Shown here: one piece after another, positions 47,726 through 59,441 of the stretch
How the letters are laid out: each line of letters begins with the position of its first letter
Numbering within the stretch: position 1 is the stretch's first letter
From: Hyphomicrobium sp.
GTDB taxonomy: Bacteria > Pseudomonadota > Alphaproteobacteria > Rhizobiales > Hyphomicrobiaceae
DNA: 64,000 bases
Assembly: GCA_016793445.1 (NCBI GenBank)
Contig: JAEUME010000002.1
Location: 250,501 to 314,500, forward strand
Direction of reading: 5' to 3'
The notes under the pieces: model-generated
Seen by the model: only the letters and a program-made list of their open reading frames with translations
Databases searched by the model: none
Told to the model about the DNA's origin: nothing
Program-made: the position numbers and the translations under genes

Positions 47726-48049
47726 TCAGCCAAATAGCGTGAGCTGATCGGGATGTGCCGCTTTGGCAATCCGGCGATGGGCGCCCGGATCGATGCGATC
47801 CTCAAGACCCGGATAGCGCTTGCGAAACAGCGCCAGCGCTTTGGCCCGCGAGCCGGGAAAGCGCAGCTCTTCCCAAATCTCGTAGAGGCGGCGCGGGTCG
47901 CAGGCGTACCGCTTGACGAGGTCCTTTTGGCGCACGCGCAGCCAGCGCGCGATCCAGATATCGACCGCGTCGTCCTCGGTGAGGGGGCGGCGAAGAGCCG
48001 GTGTGGCAGGAGGGGACTTGAGAAACGCAGTGACCATGGGAAGCGACAC
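47726..48049 (-). CDS. Small basic protein with a possible HTH
   Basis: A 107-residue protein, with alternative start at 48037. It is rich in Arg and helices: DDAVDIWIARWLRVRQKDLV, then CDPRRLYEIWEELRFPGSR, resembling a tri-helical DNA-binding unit, and it ends LTLFG. No named family is recognised. It is the first gene of a leftward island of three small genes between hisH and hisA. Confidence 0.55.
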   Translation of the reverse strand: MSLPMVTAFLKSPPATPALRRPLTEDDAVDIWIARWLRVRQKDLVKRYACDPRRLYEIWEELRFPGSRAKALALFRKRYPGLEDRIDPGAHRRIAKAAHPDQLTLFG

Positions 48050-48167
48050 GTGGAACCGATGAAAACCATGCTGCGGTCTTGACGCAACGGATCAGACACG
48101 ATTGATCGCACCGGAACAAAGCAATCTCAAGGCCGCTTCACGTGCGGCAACAAGGAAGCCCTGTCCC

Positions 48168-48893
48168 GTGATCCTCTTTCCCGCGATCGACCTCAAAGAC
48201 GGCAAGTGCGTGCGGCTCAAACTTGGAGAGATGGACCAGGCAACGGTCTTCAATGACGATCCTGCAGCGCAGGCCGCGATTTTTGAGCGCCAGGGGTTCA
48301 AGTATCTGCACATCGTCGACCTGAACGGCGCGTTCGAGGGTAGGCCAGTGAACGCCACGGCTGTCGAAGCGATCCTCAAGGCGATCCGCATGCCCGCGCA
48401 GCTCGGCGGCGGCATTCGCGATCTGGCCACGGCCGAGATGTGGCTGACCAAGGGTGTTGCGCGCGTCATCCTGGGAACCATCGCGGTTCGTGATCCCGCG
48501 CTCGTCAAAGCGGCGTGCAAGGCCTTTCCGGGCCGCGTGGCGGTCGGCATCGACGCCAAGGCGGGTAGGGTAGCGGTTGAAGGATGGGCCGAGACCTCTG
48601 AGCTGACAGCCATCGACTTGGCCCGCCGGTTCGAAGATGCAGGCGTGTCGGCCATCATCTATACGGACATCGAGCGCGACGGCGTTTTGAAGGGGCTCAA
48701 TCTGCCGGCGACAGCGGAGCTTGCTCGCGCGACGTCCATTCCCGTCATTGCGTCGGGCGGGCTTGCCTCCATTGATGACGTGAAGGCATTGCTGCGACCT
48801 GAGTACAGCATGCTGGAAGGTGCGATCTCGGGCCGCGCACTCTATGACGGGCGCATCGACCCTGCGGAAGCCCTGGCGCTGCTGGCGCGCTAG
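48168..48893 (+). CDS. hisA: Phosphoribosylformimino-5-aminoimidazole carboxamide ribotide isomerase
   Basis: A 241-residue TIM barrel of histidine synthesis. Catalytic Asp8-type motif [12 protein letters not shown] is at the start, and the second half-barrel has [14 protein letters not shown] and ASGGLAS bind the phosphates. The start is a GTG at 48168 with AAGGA upstream; the longer frame from 48102 adds residues without homology. Confidence 0.95.
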   Translation: MILFPAIDLKDGKCVRLKLGEMDQATVFNDDPAAQAAIFERQGFKYLHIVDLNGAFEGRPVNATAVEAILKAIRMPAQLGGGIRDLATAEMWLTKGVARVILGTIAVRDPALVKAACKAFPGRVAVGIDAKAGRVAVEGWAETSELTAIDLARRFEDAGVSAIIYTDIERDGVLKGLNLPATAELARATSIPVIASGGLASIDDVKALLRPEYSMLEGAISGRALYDGRIDPAEALALLAR

Positions 48894-48985
48894 GCCGAAA
48901 GACCTGCTAAGAAACCGGGCTTGCTGCGTGATTGAGTAATCGCGCACCGAAGGACAAAAGCGCGTTGTGTCGTGGTGGAGGGCAC

Positions 48986-49210
48986 ATGAAAGTTGGTGAC
49001 AGGGTGGCGGTGGTGAAGATCCCTGAGGATCTCCCGGAGGACAACAAATCGCTGCTTCGGCTGTTCAACGGCTGTCTTGGCAAAGAGTTTGTCATCGCCG
49101 CTTTCGACGGGGATCTCGCCGAGCTTCACGTTGGCGAAGCTTTCGGCGACGCCAAAGAGAAGCATCGTATCTGGCTTCCGCTCAACTATCTCAAGTTGGT
49201 GCGTGCCTGA
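48986..49210 (+). CDS. Small hypothetical protein
   Basis: A 74-residue protein. MKVGDRVAVVKIPEDLPEDN and DLAELHVGEAF suggest a small SH3/KOW-like beta-barrel. GTGGAGGGCAC sets the ATG at 48986. Just 92 bp after hisA, possibly on the same transcript. Function unknown. Confidence 0.55.
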   Translation: MKVGDRVAVVKIPEDLPEDNKSLLRLFNGCLGKEFVIAAFDGDLAELHVGEAFGDAKEKHRIWLPLNYLKLVRA

Positions 49211-49496
49211 ACGTGCGTGATCTGCCAGCGCGCGTCTTGTTCAAGAAAAAATGCAGCCGTCGTCGCTGGGCACACTTTCGACTAATACTTCGGTCTTAGG
49301 CGAATGTCGGATTGCGCGCAGCGCGGTTTCACAAAATCGTGCGATTGCAATTATCAAATACCGGCGTGCTTGCGGAAAGCCTCGCCAGATACGAACAATC
49401 TTCAAGCCCCATCGGGCACGCACGCTATCGCGTGCGCCGGCAAGCGGACAACGCGCTGGTGGGTCAACGAGACAAAAAGCAGAAAGAGGAAGCACC

Positions 49497-50486
49497 ATGA
49501 AGAACGCAGAATTTTCGCGCCGCGATGCGCTCGGCTTGGCGGGGGCAGGGTTATCGGCGGCATTTGCAACGCGCATGCTCGGCCCTATCCCCGCGCAGGC
49601 GAAGGCGCCATTCACCAAAACAGCTCACTGCGGCTTTTATAACTTCATGCACGGCGACATGCAGGTCTCGGTGATCTCCGACGGATTCCTGCCGTTCGGC
49701 GATGGCCGCAAGACCATGAAAGAGATGTCGATGGAAGATATGGCCAAGCATCTGGAGGCCAACTTCCTGCCCGTTGATGACATGGTGCTTCAAGAGAACA
49801 TCACGGTCGTCAACAACGGCTCAAAAATCGCGGTCTTGGATACCGGCATGGGCGCTTCCAAAATGTTTGGCGAAAGCACCGGCCGTCTGCCCGCCAACCT
49901 GAAGGCGGCAGGCATAGATCCGGAAAACGTGGATGCGGTTATTCTGAGCCACTGCCATCCCGACCACGCTGGTGGTCTCGTGGACGCGGCCGGCAAGTCG
50001 GTATTCCCCAACGCGCAGGTTTACGTCAACGAGGCGGACCTCAACTTTTGGACCGACGAAAAGAACCTGTCCAACGAGGGTTTGAAGCCATTCATTGAGC
50101 TGGCGCGCGCAAATCTTCTGCCGCACAAGGACAAGATCACCTTCATCAAGGGCGGCGAAGAGATTATCACCGGCGTGACGGCGCTGCCTGCGCCGGGCCA
50201 CACCATCGGCCACACGGCGTTCATGCTGAACTCGGCCAACAAGCCACTCGCGGTGACGTGCGATACCGGCCACCATCACGTGTTGTTCGTGGAGACGCCG
50301 AAGATCGAGTTCTCCTACGACATGGACAGCAAGCAGGCCGTGCAGACCCGCCTCAAGATGTGGGACATGCTGGCGACCGATCGCATTCCGTTCATCGCGT
50401 TCCACTTCCCCTGGCCAGGTCTCGGCAATCTCGCCAAGACGGGGCCCGATGCCTACCGCTTCTTCCAGACGCCGGTGAACACCTAG
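49497..50486 (+). CDS. Tat-exported metallo-beta-lactamase-fold hydrolase
   Basis: A 329-residue protein. The N-terminus has a twin-arginine signal (FSRRDALGLAGAG) cleaved near AQAKA. The mature part has the MBL zinc motif H-x-H-x-D-H (SHCHPDHAGG), then PGHTIGHT, DTGHHH and FHFPWPG. The closest kinds I know are Tat-exported MBL hydrolases related to lactonase-like enzymes; the substrate is not defined. A terminator follows. Confidence 0.85.
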   Translation: MKNAEFSRRDALGLAGAGLSAAFATRMLGPIPAQAKAPFTKTAHCGFYNFMHGDMQVSVISDGFLPFGDGRKTMKEMSMEDMAKHLEANFLPVDDMVLQENITVVNNGSKIAVLDTGMGASKMFGESTGRLPANLKAAGIDPENVDAVILSHCHPDHAGGLVDAAGKSVFPNAQVYVNEADLNFWTDEKNLSNEGLKPFIELARANLLPHKDKITFIKGGEEIITGVTALPAPGHTIGHTAFMLNSANKPLAVTCDTGHHHVLFVETPKIEFSYDMDSKQAVQTRLKMWDMLATDRIPFIAFHFPWPGLGNLAKTGPDAYRFFQTPVNT

Positions 50487-50596
50487 GGCTTTGCAGACAA
50501 GTGAGAACCGCTTCTGCGCTAAGACGTACGGCCAAACAAAGATAAGGCGTCGCGCGTTACGGAGCGCGCGGGGCCCCCGGAACGTGAAGCCAAATC

Positions 50597-50634
50597 ACCA
50601 CCCCGCGCCAATCGGCGCGGGGTGGTTGTGTTTT
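50597..50634 (+). terminator. Terminator after the MBL-fold gene
   Basis: ACCACCCCGCGCC and GGCGCGGGGTGGT form a 13-bp perfect stem with loop AATC, followed by TGTGTTTTG on the plus strand. It also separates the convergent ohr gene. Confidence 0.8.
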
Positions 50635-50671
50635 GCGGATGGATGTTTGCGCTTTCCGGACCAGCGTTGTC

Positions 50672-51097
50672 TCAGACGACGCTGAGCTTCACGTCGATAT
50701 TATTGCGCGTGGCGTTCGAATAGGGACAGACCTCGTGCGCCTTGGCGACCAGTGCCTCGGCCTTCGCGCGCTCGATCCCTGGCAGGGATACCGCAAGCGC
50801 GATTTCAAGGCCAAAGCCACCTTCCGAGCGTGGGCCGATGCCAACCGTCGAGGTCACGCTTGTGTCTGCGGGCACGTTAACGCCAACCTGAGGAGCGACG
50901 AACTTCATTGCGCCGAGGAAGCATGCCGCATAGCCGACAGCAAACAACTGCTCGGGATTGACGCCCGGACCACCGCCCCCGCCCAGTTCCTTTGGCGTGG
51001 CGAGCGATACGTCAACAGCGCCGTCGAGCGTGGCGGAGTGGCCGTCGCGGCCGCCAGTCGCACGGGCTGAGGTTTGATAGAGAACATTGACAGGCAT
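50672..51097 (-). CDS. ohr: Organic hydroperoxide resistance protein (OsmC/Ohr family)
   Basis: A 141-residue thiol peroxidase. The two redox cysteines are C59 (YAACFLGA) and C124 ([13 protein letters not shown]), both in the Ohr arrangement; [14 protein letters not shown] is a family hallmark. It reduces organic peroxides, usually with lipoylated partners. It is divergent from katG, so the two peroxide-defence genes share an upstream region of about 257 bp. No OhrR-type gene is adjacent. Confidence 0.92.
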   Translation of the reverse strand: MPVNVLYQTSARATGGRDGHSATLDGAVDVSLATPKELGGGGGPGVNPEQLFAVGYAACFLGAMKFVAPQVGVNVPADTSVTSTVGIGPRSEGGFGLEIALAVSLPGIERAKAEALVAKAHEVCPYSNATRNNIDVKLSVV

Positions 51098-51300
51098 CGG
51101 GGTGCTCCTAGTTGAATTGTAGGGTGTTCAGAAGCGGCAGACTGAGGGCCGTCCCGGATGACCCGATTGCAGTCCGGATGCAGCGGTGGCTAACGTGGAT
51201 TGCATCAGCAAGGTTTCTGTATGCGCGCCGCCTAGCGATCAATTTGTCTAATGAAACGCATCAGAGAGAAATACTTTACCTTATGCGACGCCTTGGCTAG

Positions 51301-53559
<2,259 letters not shown>

Positions 53560-53587
53560 TCGCGCGGCGGCCATGTTTGCAAAAAAA

Positions 53588-53618
53588 CACGGGGTCCTGG
53601 CTCAGTCAGGGCCCCGTG
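53588..53618. terminator. Inverted repeat after katG
   Basis: CACGGGGTCCTG and CAGGGCCCCGTG form a 12-bp stem with one wobble. The adjacent homopolymer is a run of A on the left side, so it reads as a terminator on the minus strand, although katG is on the plus strand. It may be bidirectional or only an incidental stem. Confidence 0.4.
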
Positions 53619-53674
53619 CGTGCGTTGGAGACTGCGGCACGGTTTGAATTTTCGCGCTTCGCAGGGATGCGCTA

Positions 53675-53728
53675 GGTCCCGGGTCTGCGCTTGCCGGATT
53701 GCATCCGGCTCGCTTGCCCGGGATGACA
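53675..53728 (+). repeat. Interspersed palindromic repeat left of hisF
   Basis: GGTCCCGGGTC, GCCGGATTGCATCCGGC, CTCGCTTGCCCGGGATGACA. The same blocks occur inverted at 54640-54685, on the other side of hisF. Both carry an internal CCGGATTGCATCCGG palindrome. It resembles short GGGATGACA-ended repeats common in Hyphomicrobiales. Confidence 0.75.
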
Positions 53729-53803
53729 AATGTTCGCTCGCTTGTAGCCGCCGTCGCACAGGGCTGCTTGCTCTGATCGGCGTGCCGCGCTAGACAGCCG
53801 CGC

Positions 53804-54583
53804 ATGACCCTGAAGGTGCGCATCATTCCCTGTCTCGACGTCAAGGACGGCCGCGTCGTCAAAGGCATCAACTTTGTCGACCTCGTCGACGCAGGCGATC
53901 CCGTGGAGGCCGCAGCTGCCTACGATGCAGCCGGTGCGGACGAGCTTTGCTTCCTCGACATCACTGCGAGCCATGAGGACCGCGACACGATCTTCGACAT
54001 TGTGGAACGCACGGCGGAACGCTGCTTCATGCCGCTCACCGTGGGCGGGGGCGTGCGCACGGTTGACGACATCCGGAAACTTTTGGAGGCAGGGGCCGAC
54101 AAGGTATCGATCAACACGGCCGCGGTCTTCAACCGCCAGTTCGTGAAAGAGGCTTCAGAAAAATTCGGCGCTCAGTGCATCGTGGTCGCGATCGATGCCA
54201 AGAAGGTGTCGGGCGAGGGCGAGCCGGAACGTTGGGAGATCTTCACCCACGGCGGACGCAAGCCGACCGGGCTTGATGCTGTTGAATACGCCAAGGAAGT
54301 GGTCGCGTTGGGAGCGGGAGAGATTCTTCTCACGTCGATGGATCGCGATGGCACCAAGGCGGGCTTCGATATCGGACTGACCCGCGCCATCTCGGACGCC
54401 GTCGCCGTACCGGTCATTGCATCGGGTGGCGTTGGCACGCTCGATCATCTCGTCGACGGTGTGCGCGACGGCCATGCAAGCGCCGTGCTTGCAGCCTCCA
54501 TCTTTCATTTCGGAACCTACACCATCGGGCAGGCAAAGGCGCATATGGCCAAGGCCGGCCTGCCGATGCGTCTGGATGTGTAG
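53804..54583 (+). CDS. hisF: Imidazole glycerol phosphate synthase cyclase subunit
   Basis: A 259-residue TIM barrel, partner of HisH. The catalytic Asp of [12 protein letters not shown] and the one in [11 protein letters not shown] are present, with GGGVRT and ASGGVGT for phosphate binding. Direct start at 53804. Its flanking inverted repeats and the intervening katG region separate it from hisA. Confidence 0.96.
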   Translation: MTLKVRIIPCLDVKDGRVVKGINFVDLVDAGDPVEAAAAYDAAGADELCFLDITASHEDRDTIFDIVERTAERCFMPLTVGGGVRTVDDIRKLLEAGADKVSINTAAVFNRQFVKEASEKFGAQCIVVAIDAKKVSGEGEPERWEIFTHGGRKPTGLDAVEYAKEVVALGAGEILLTSMDRDGTKAGFDIGLTRAISDAVAVPVIASGGVGTLDHLVDGVRDGHASAVLAASIFHFGTYTIGQAKAHMAKAGLPMRLDV

Positions 54584-54639
54584 GCGCGAAGCCCTCGTGG
54601 GTCTCGGCGCTCACTACCGCTCTGCGGGGACACCTGACT

Positions 54640-54685
54640 TGCCATCCCAGGCAAGCGAGTCCGGATGCAATCCGGACCCGGGACC
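54640..54685 (-). repeat. Interspersed palindromic repeat right of hisF
   Basis: The reverse complement shows GGTCCCGGGTC, then CCGGATTGCATCCGG, then ACTCGCTTGCCTGGGATGGCA, matching 53675-53728 apart from an 8-base segment (TGCGCTTG) present only there. The pair flanks hisF in inverted orientation. Confidence 0.75.
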
Positions 54686-54800
54686 ATGACATGCGTGCGA
54701 AGTAGGCAACACAAAAATCTATCCGGGCGCACAGCAGGCAACCGGCCCTCGATTCAGGGCTAGGCCGGTTGTGCTCGGTGGGTGGAACTGGGTGGCTGGA

Positions 54801-56903
54801 TCAGCCAACGAGCAGGGCACCTTCATGGAACAAATCCGCGGCGGTCTTGCCGTGAACGTCCTCCAGGATCGCAACGTCATGGAACTTGCCATCGATCTTG
54901 GCCGAGATGACGCTGCCGATGCTCTTGTCTTCCACCTTGACGAAATCGCTGATCTGTTTGCTGCCCACGCCAACGAGCTTATGGAAATCCAGCACATCGC
55001 CGGCCTTGAAGTCGGTGATGCGGTCGACGCCGACGCTTGTGCCCGTGGCCCGATCGGTGACGTCGGTTTTTTCCCAGAAGAATGTGTCGTTGCCCTGGCC
55101 GCCCGTCAGGGTGTCGTCGCCGCCGAGGCCCCTGATGGTGTCGTTGCCCGCGCCGCCGTCGATGGTATCTGCGTGGCTCGAACCCTTGAACGTGTCGTTG
55201 AATGCGGTGCCGATCACTTTCTCGATGCCGGTGAAATTGTCGGTGCCGGTTGCGTCGCCTGTTATCGTCTTCTTTGAGATATCAGCCGAGATGGCGCCGA
55301 GTGCCGCGCCGTAATCCAGCACATCCCAGCCGGAGCCGCCCGAGTAGAAATCGTCGCCCTCTTCGGCAAGGAACGTGTCGTCGCCCGAGTTGCCGTAAAG
55401 CGCATCGTCGCCCGCGCCGCCCGTCAACACGTCGTCGCCTTTTCCGCCAGAGATGTAGTCGTCTGCGTCGCCACCGTTGATCGTGTCGTTGCCGGTGCCG
55501 CCGTAGATCTCGTCGGCTCCCGCGCCACCGGTGATTGTGTCGTTGCCGCCGCCGCCCTTCAAAAGGTCATTGTTCGTCAGCGTCAACTTGAGCGTTGCGT
55601 TGGTGGTCGCCGAATCGCCACCCGCCTCTGTAGCGATCGCGGTGATGTCGAGATCAATCTTGCTGGTCACCGACGCAGACATGGTCAGATCTTGGAGGTC
55701 TGCCGTCGAAAGCGTCCAGCTTCCATCAGGATTTTGTGTACCGGCAGATAGCGTGGCGCCCTCAGGAAGGTTGGCGACCTTAATGGAAAGGGTCTCCGAT
55801 CCGTCCGTGTCGCCGAGCGTGGCTGCGATATCGAGGAGGACACTCATCGACTTGGGGCTGGAACCCACGATCGTATCGTCGCCCTTGCCGCCGTCGATGG
55901 TGTCTGCGCCGGCCGTGCCGGCGATCGTGTCATTGCCCTTGGAGCCTGTGAAGATGGCGCCCGTCACATCGAGCCTCTGATTGGAGACCTCAAGGACCGG
56001 CGTATCGGCGGCGGGTTTGACGGTTACATCGATGCGCTGGATTGCGCTGGCACCCGACGGATCGGTGGCCTTGACGAAGAAGACGTCATCTCCGCTCCAG
56101 TTTTCAGTCGGCGTGTAGACGTAGGAGCCGGTCGCGGCATCGACCGAAAGCGAGCCGTGCGCGGGGGCTGTGCCGACGGCAAATTCCAGGGCATCGTTGT
56201 CGCCGTCGGTGAATGACGCGGTGCCGGTGACGACGCTGTCTTCATCCACGACATGGGACTGCGCGGACGCGGCTTGCGGCGCCTGGTTGATGAGCTCCCC
56301 GATCGGCGTCACAACGCCATCGACTTTGATAACCACGGCCTCGACGTTGCTCATGGTTACGCCAAGATGGGCCAGAGTAAGCGTGGACCCCGAAGTCTGG
56401 CTCGTGAGCGCGGTCATGGAACCTGCGGTTGCGAGCTGTGCGTCCATCCACGACTTCAAGGTGTTGAGATCTGCGCGCACGTCGCTGTTCAGTGCGCCAG
56501 CGGTCAGATCGATGACAACCGTGTCGTAGCCCGATCCGCCGTCATAGGTGTTGTTGCCGGCGCCGCCGATGAGCGTATCGTTGCCGGTGCCGCCAAAGAG
56601 CTTGTCGGTTCCATCGCCGCCGTAAAGCGTGTCGTTGCCCGAGTCGCCATAGAGCGTGTCGTCGCCGGCTTCGCCGTAAATCGTGTCGTCGCCGCCGCCG
56701 CCGAAGAAGCCGTCGTTGCCGTCGCCGCCGTAAAGCGTGTCGTTGCCCGCATCGCCCGTCAGGGTGTCGTTGCCATTGCCGCCGTAAATGGTGTCATTGC
56801 CTGCACCGCCATTGATGCGGTCATTGCCGTCGCCACCTTCGATGATATCGTCACCGGGTGTGCCAGCAATCACATCGTTGCCAGAGGTGCCAAGAATTGC
56901 CAT
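54801..56903 (-). CDS. RTX (hemolysin-type calcium-binding) repeat protein
   Basis: A 700-residue protein. Glycine-rich RTX nonapeptides (GGxGxDxLx) are dense at residues 1-125 and again at 440-590. Between them is a VCBS/cadherin-like beta domain ([30 protein letters not shown]). The C-terminal 100 residues ([19 protein letters not shown]) look like a type I secretion signal region. It probably folds outside the cell on binding calcium and is exported by an ABC/TolC system whose genes are not in the window. No enzyme domain is seen; adhesin or surface role is possible. Confidence 0.88.
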   Translation of the reverse strand: MAILGTSGNDVIAGTPGDDIIEGGDGNDRINGGAGNDTIYGGNGNDTLTGDAGNDTLYGGDGNDGFFGGGGDDTIYGEAGDDTLYGDSGNDTLYGGDGTDKLFGGTGNDTLIGGAGNNTYDGGSGYDTVVIDLTAGALNSDVRADLNTLKSWMDAQLATAGSMTALTSQTSGSTLTLAHLGVTMSNVEAVVIKVDGVVTPIGELINQAPQAASAQSHVVDEDSVVTGTASFTDGDNDALEFAVGTAPAHGSLSVDAATGSYVYTPTENWSGDDVFFVKATDPSGASAIQRIDVTVKPAADTPVLEVSNQRLDVTGAIFTGSKGNDTIAGTAGADTIDGGKGDDTIVGSSPKSMSVLLDIAATLGDTDGSETLSIKVANLPEGATLSAGTQNPDGSWTLSTADLQDLTMSASVTSKIDLDITAIATEAGGDSATTNATLKLTLTNNDLLKGGGGNDTITGGAGADEIYGGTGNDTINGGDADDYISGGKGDDVLTGGAGDDALYGNSGDDTFLAEEGDDFYSGGSGWDVLDYGAALGAISADISKKTITGDATGTDNFTGIEKVIGTAFNDTFKGSSHADTIDGGAGNDTIRGLGGDDTLTGGQGNDTFFWEKTDVTDRATGTSVGVDRITDFKAGDVLDFHKLVGVGSKQISDFVKVEDKSIGSVISAKIDGKFHDVAILEDVHGKTAADLFHEGALLVG

Positions 56904-57052
56904 AGCGGTATTGCGCTCCCCCCCGTGCTGGCCGGGGTATCATGATCATTGGAGCTTGCACGCTACACGGCCGACAATAATTCGAAGTTTTAACGAGCCC
57001 GAAAACTTGTCGCGTATTCGAACAAATATCGATATTCCGGATTAAGACTCCA

Positions 57053-57823
57053 TCAACCAGCGCCTGCTGCCTGAACCGGCTTGGCTTTGAATTCCGATTT
57101 CGGCTCGAACCGGCAGAATGAAAGGATGGGGCAGCGCCAGCATTCCGGCACCCGCGCCTTGCACAGATAGCGGCCATGGAGGATGAGCCAGTGATGCGCG
57201 TGCAGGGCGTATTGGCGCGGAATAATCCGCAGCAGATCTTCCTCCACGGCCAGCGGCGTCTTGCCGTCCGATAATCCGATGCGGTTGGCAACCCGGAAGA
57301 CATGCGTATCGACCGCCATGGTGGGTTGGCCAAAGGCGACATTCATGACGACGTTGGCAGTCTTGCGCCCGACGCCGGGGAGACTTTCCAATGCCTCACG
57401 GTCGTTGGGTACTCTGCCACCGTGCTCGGCGAGGAGCTTTTCCGATAAGGCAATGATGTTCTTCGCCTTGTTCCGGTAAAGGCCGATGGTCCTTATGAGA
57501 TCGCGTACCTTGTCCTCGCCCAAGGCAATCATTTTGGCAGGAGTATCGGCGAGCCGGAACAAATTCCGGGTGGCTTTGTTGACTCCTGCGTCGGTCGCCT
57601 GTGCAGACAGCACGACGGCCACGAGAAGCGTATAAGGATTGGTATGCTCAAGCTCGCCTTTCGGCTCCGGGTTTTCGCGCGCGAAGGCGGCGAAGATCGC
57701 GCTGATGTCTTTCGCGCTTAACCTCCGGCTGCGTCCGGCCCCGGCTTTTGCGCCTTTCGGCTTGTTTTTGGAAACTCGGTGGTGGATGCTATTGGCCGGT
57801 TTTTCGGCGGGATTGCGTGGCAT
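57053..57823 (-). CDS. nth: Endonuclease III
   Basis: A 256-residue base-excision repair glycosylase/AP lyase. The helix-hairpin-helix with catalytic Lys is in LPGVGRKTANVV, the catalytic Asp in VDTHVFRV, and the 4Fe-4S cluster Cys set is in CKARVPECWRCPILSFC. The ATG at 57823 is chosen; it leaves a basic 50-residue N-terminal extension. It is divergent from the DUF2244 gene. Confidence 0.95.
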   Translation of the reverse strand: MPRNPAEKPANSIHHRVSKNKPKGAKAGAGRSRRLSAKDISAIFAAFARENPEPKGELEHTNPYTLLVAVVLSAQATDAGVNKATRNLFRLADTPAKMIALGEDKVRDLIRTIGLYRNKAKNIIALSEKLLAEHGGRVPNDREALESLPGVGRKTANVVMNVAFGQPTMAVDTHVFRVANRIGLSDGKTPLAVEEDLLRIIPRQYALHAHHWLILHGRYLCKARVPECWRCPILSFCRFEPKSEFKAKPVQAAGAG

Positions 57824-57883
57824 TCTCGAAAGCCTCGGGCGATAGGGCGGCGCGATCTGGATCGGGACGTTCAGGAACGACTG

Positions 57884-58378
57884 ATGGACGAAAACGCACT
57901 GGCAACGCAATCGCGCCACCAACAATTCATTCTACATCCCCACAGGTCGCTCACGCCGCGTGGCTTTATGATTGTAATGGCCGCAATCGGTGCTGTCAGT
58001 TTTGCCGCCGGCGTGATGTTCGTCTTAATGGGTGCTTGGCCCGTGACCGGCTTTTTTGGCCTGGATGTCGGGCTGATCTATTGGGCGTTCAAGGCGAATT
58101 TCCGGTCCGGGCGCATGTTTGAGACGATCGACGTAACACCTCAGTCGCTGACCCTTACGCGCGTGGATCCCAAGGGGCACCGCCAGTCGTTCGATTTCAA
58201 CTCCTATTGGGTGCGTGTCCGGCTGACGCAGGACGCAGCCGACGGCCGCAATTCGCTGCGTCTTGCCATGCACGGACGCGAGGTGCCGTTCGGACAATTT
58301 CTCACCGACGACGAACGCGCCGAGCTCGCACCAGCCCTGACCCATGCAATTTTGGCAGCACGCGGCGCGCATTTCTAA
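57884..58378 (+). CDS. DUF2244 family membrane protein
   Basis: A 164-residue protein. Two membrane helices (about 28-68) follow a short N-terminal segment (FILHPHRSLTPRGFMIVM), with GLIYWAFKANFRSGR and YWVRVRLTQD downstream: the DUF2244 layout. It is next to nth in many alphaproteobacteria. Function unknown. TCAGGAACGACTG precedes the ATG at 57884. Confidence 0.88.
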   Translation: MDENALATQSRHQQFILHPHRSLTPRGFMIVMAAIGAVSFAAGVMFVLMGAWPVTGFFGLDVGLIYWAFKANFRSGRMFETIDVTPQSLTLTRVDPKGHRQSFDFNSYWVRVRLTQDAADGRNSLRLAMHGREVPFGQFLTDDERAELAPALTHAILAARGAHF

Positions 58379-58456
58379 CCAAACGTGGAGTTGACAGGCG
58401 GCGGCGTACTGTCAGTTTAGGCCATTCTCAATTTTGGCTCTCTGACGTCGTGACGA

Positions 58457-58765
58457 ATGCGCCCGATCGCTCACCCTTCGCTCAGCCAGATTGCTTTGCC
58501 GTATGTGCTTTACGCCTTGAGCGATCCGATCCGGCTGGAGATCGTGCGCCGTTTGAAAGAGGCGGACGGAGAGCTGAGCTGCGCCGATGCAACGGGGGCC
58601 GTTCTTCCCAAGTCGACCATGTCTTTTCACTTCAAGGCGCTGCGCGAGGCGGGCCTCATCCGCACACGCCAGAAGGGGCGCACGAAATATAATGAAATCC
58701 ATCCCGGCTTTGAGAAGCGCTTTCCGGGTCTGCTGAAAGCCATCCTCGCGCAGATTGCGGACTGA
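58457..58765 (+). CDS. ArsR-family transcriptional regulator
   Basis: A 102-residue winged-helix protein: ALSDPIRLEIVRRLKEADGE, the recognition helix STMSFHFKALREAGLI, and the wing RTRQKGRTKYNEI. It has one cysteine, CAD, so no obvious thiol metal site of the ArsR type; it may respond to a non-metal ligand. Transcribed convergently with gloA. Confidence 0.9.
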   Translation: MRPIAHPSLSQIALPYVLYALSDPIRLEIVRRLKEADGELSCADATGAVLPKSTMSFHFKALREAGLIRTRQKGRTKYNEIHPGFEKRFPGLLKAILAQIAD

Positions 58766-58830
58766 CATGCAGGGTGACGCGGCCGCCGCGTCAGAAAACG
58801 CGGCCGGGAAGGCAAGCGGCGTTCTCAAGC

Positions 58831-58860
58831 AAAAAGGGCCGCGCCTGACGCACGGCCCTT
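58831..58860 (-). terminator. Terminator of gloA
   Basis: On the minus strand AAGGGCCG and CGGCCCTT form a stem followed by TTTTTG, about 22 bp past the gloA stop. It also lies after the convergent ArsR gene. Confidence 0.75.
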
Positions 58861-58881
58861 CTATGATTTGGCGATGGCTTC

Positions 58882-59277
58882 TCAGTGGAAGCGGCCACCC
58901 TTTTGCAGCACCTCGATCTTGTAGCCGTCGGGATCCTGGATGAAGAAGAAGCTGGCGAGCGGCTTGCCCTCAAACGACATGTTCTTGATGTCGCCCGGCG
59001 TGTACCCGGCGGCGGCGATCCGCTTGTGCTCGGCTGCGAGGTCGTCGACCACAACCGCAAGGTGGCCGTAGCCGTTGCCCAGATCATAGGCTTCGCCGCG
59101 GCCCTTGTTGACGGTCAGCTCCAGCTCAAAGCCCGTTTCGGGGTTGCTCAGATAGATCAGCGTAAAATCCGGAAAGTCCAGACGGTCGGCGACTTTCAGG
59201 CCGAACGACTTCTCATAGAAGGCGACGGATCGCGTTTCGTCCATCACGCGCACCATCGAGTGAATCATCTTTGCCAT
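58882..59277 (-). CDS. gloA: Lactoylglutathione lyase (glyoxalase I)
   Basis: A 131-residue VOC-fold enzyme that converts the methylglyoxal-glutathione hemithioacetal to S-lactoylglutathione. MIHSMVRVMDETRSVAFYEK, TLIYLSNPETGFELELTVN, GNGYGHLAVVVDD and FIQDPDGYKIEVLQ hold the metal and substrate ligands (His, Glu, His, Glu). The start at 59277 is the best of two ATGs; GGAG lies upstream. Confidence 0.93.
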   Translation of the reverse strand: MAKMIHSMVRVMDETRSVAFYEKSFGLKVADRLDFPDFTLIYLSNPETGFELELTVNKGRGEAYDLGNGYGHLAVVVDDLAAEHKRIAAAGYTPGDIKNMSFEGKPLASFFFIQDPDGYKIEVLQKGGRFH

Positions 59278-59441
59278 TTTTGCGCAGAACTCCGGTTTTG
59301 TCGTTGAAGCCGTGCCGGGCATTGAAAATGTCCCCGCGGGCTTTTTGAAAGCTGCAGGCCCTGGATAACCGCCTGCGGCCGCGGCTTGGTAGTAGCGGGG
59401 TATGCGCGGACCTGGCAACGCGCTCACATGAAGTGTCAGCG

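Noticed and set aside
54801..56903. Repeat-rich region as a mobile element
   Set aside because: The repeats are in-frame RTX nonapeptides of one gene; no transposase, no terminal repeats.
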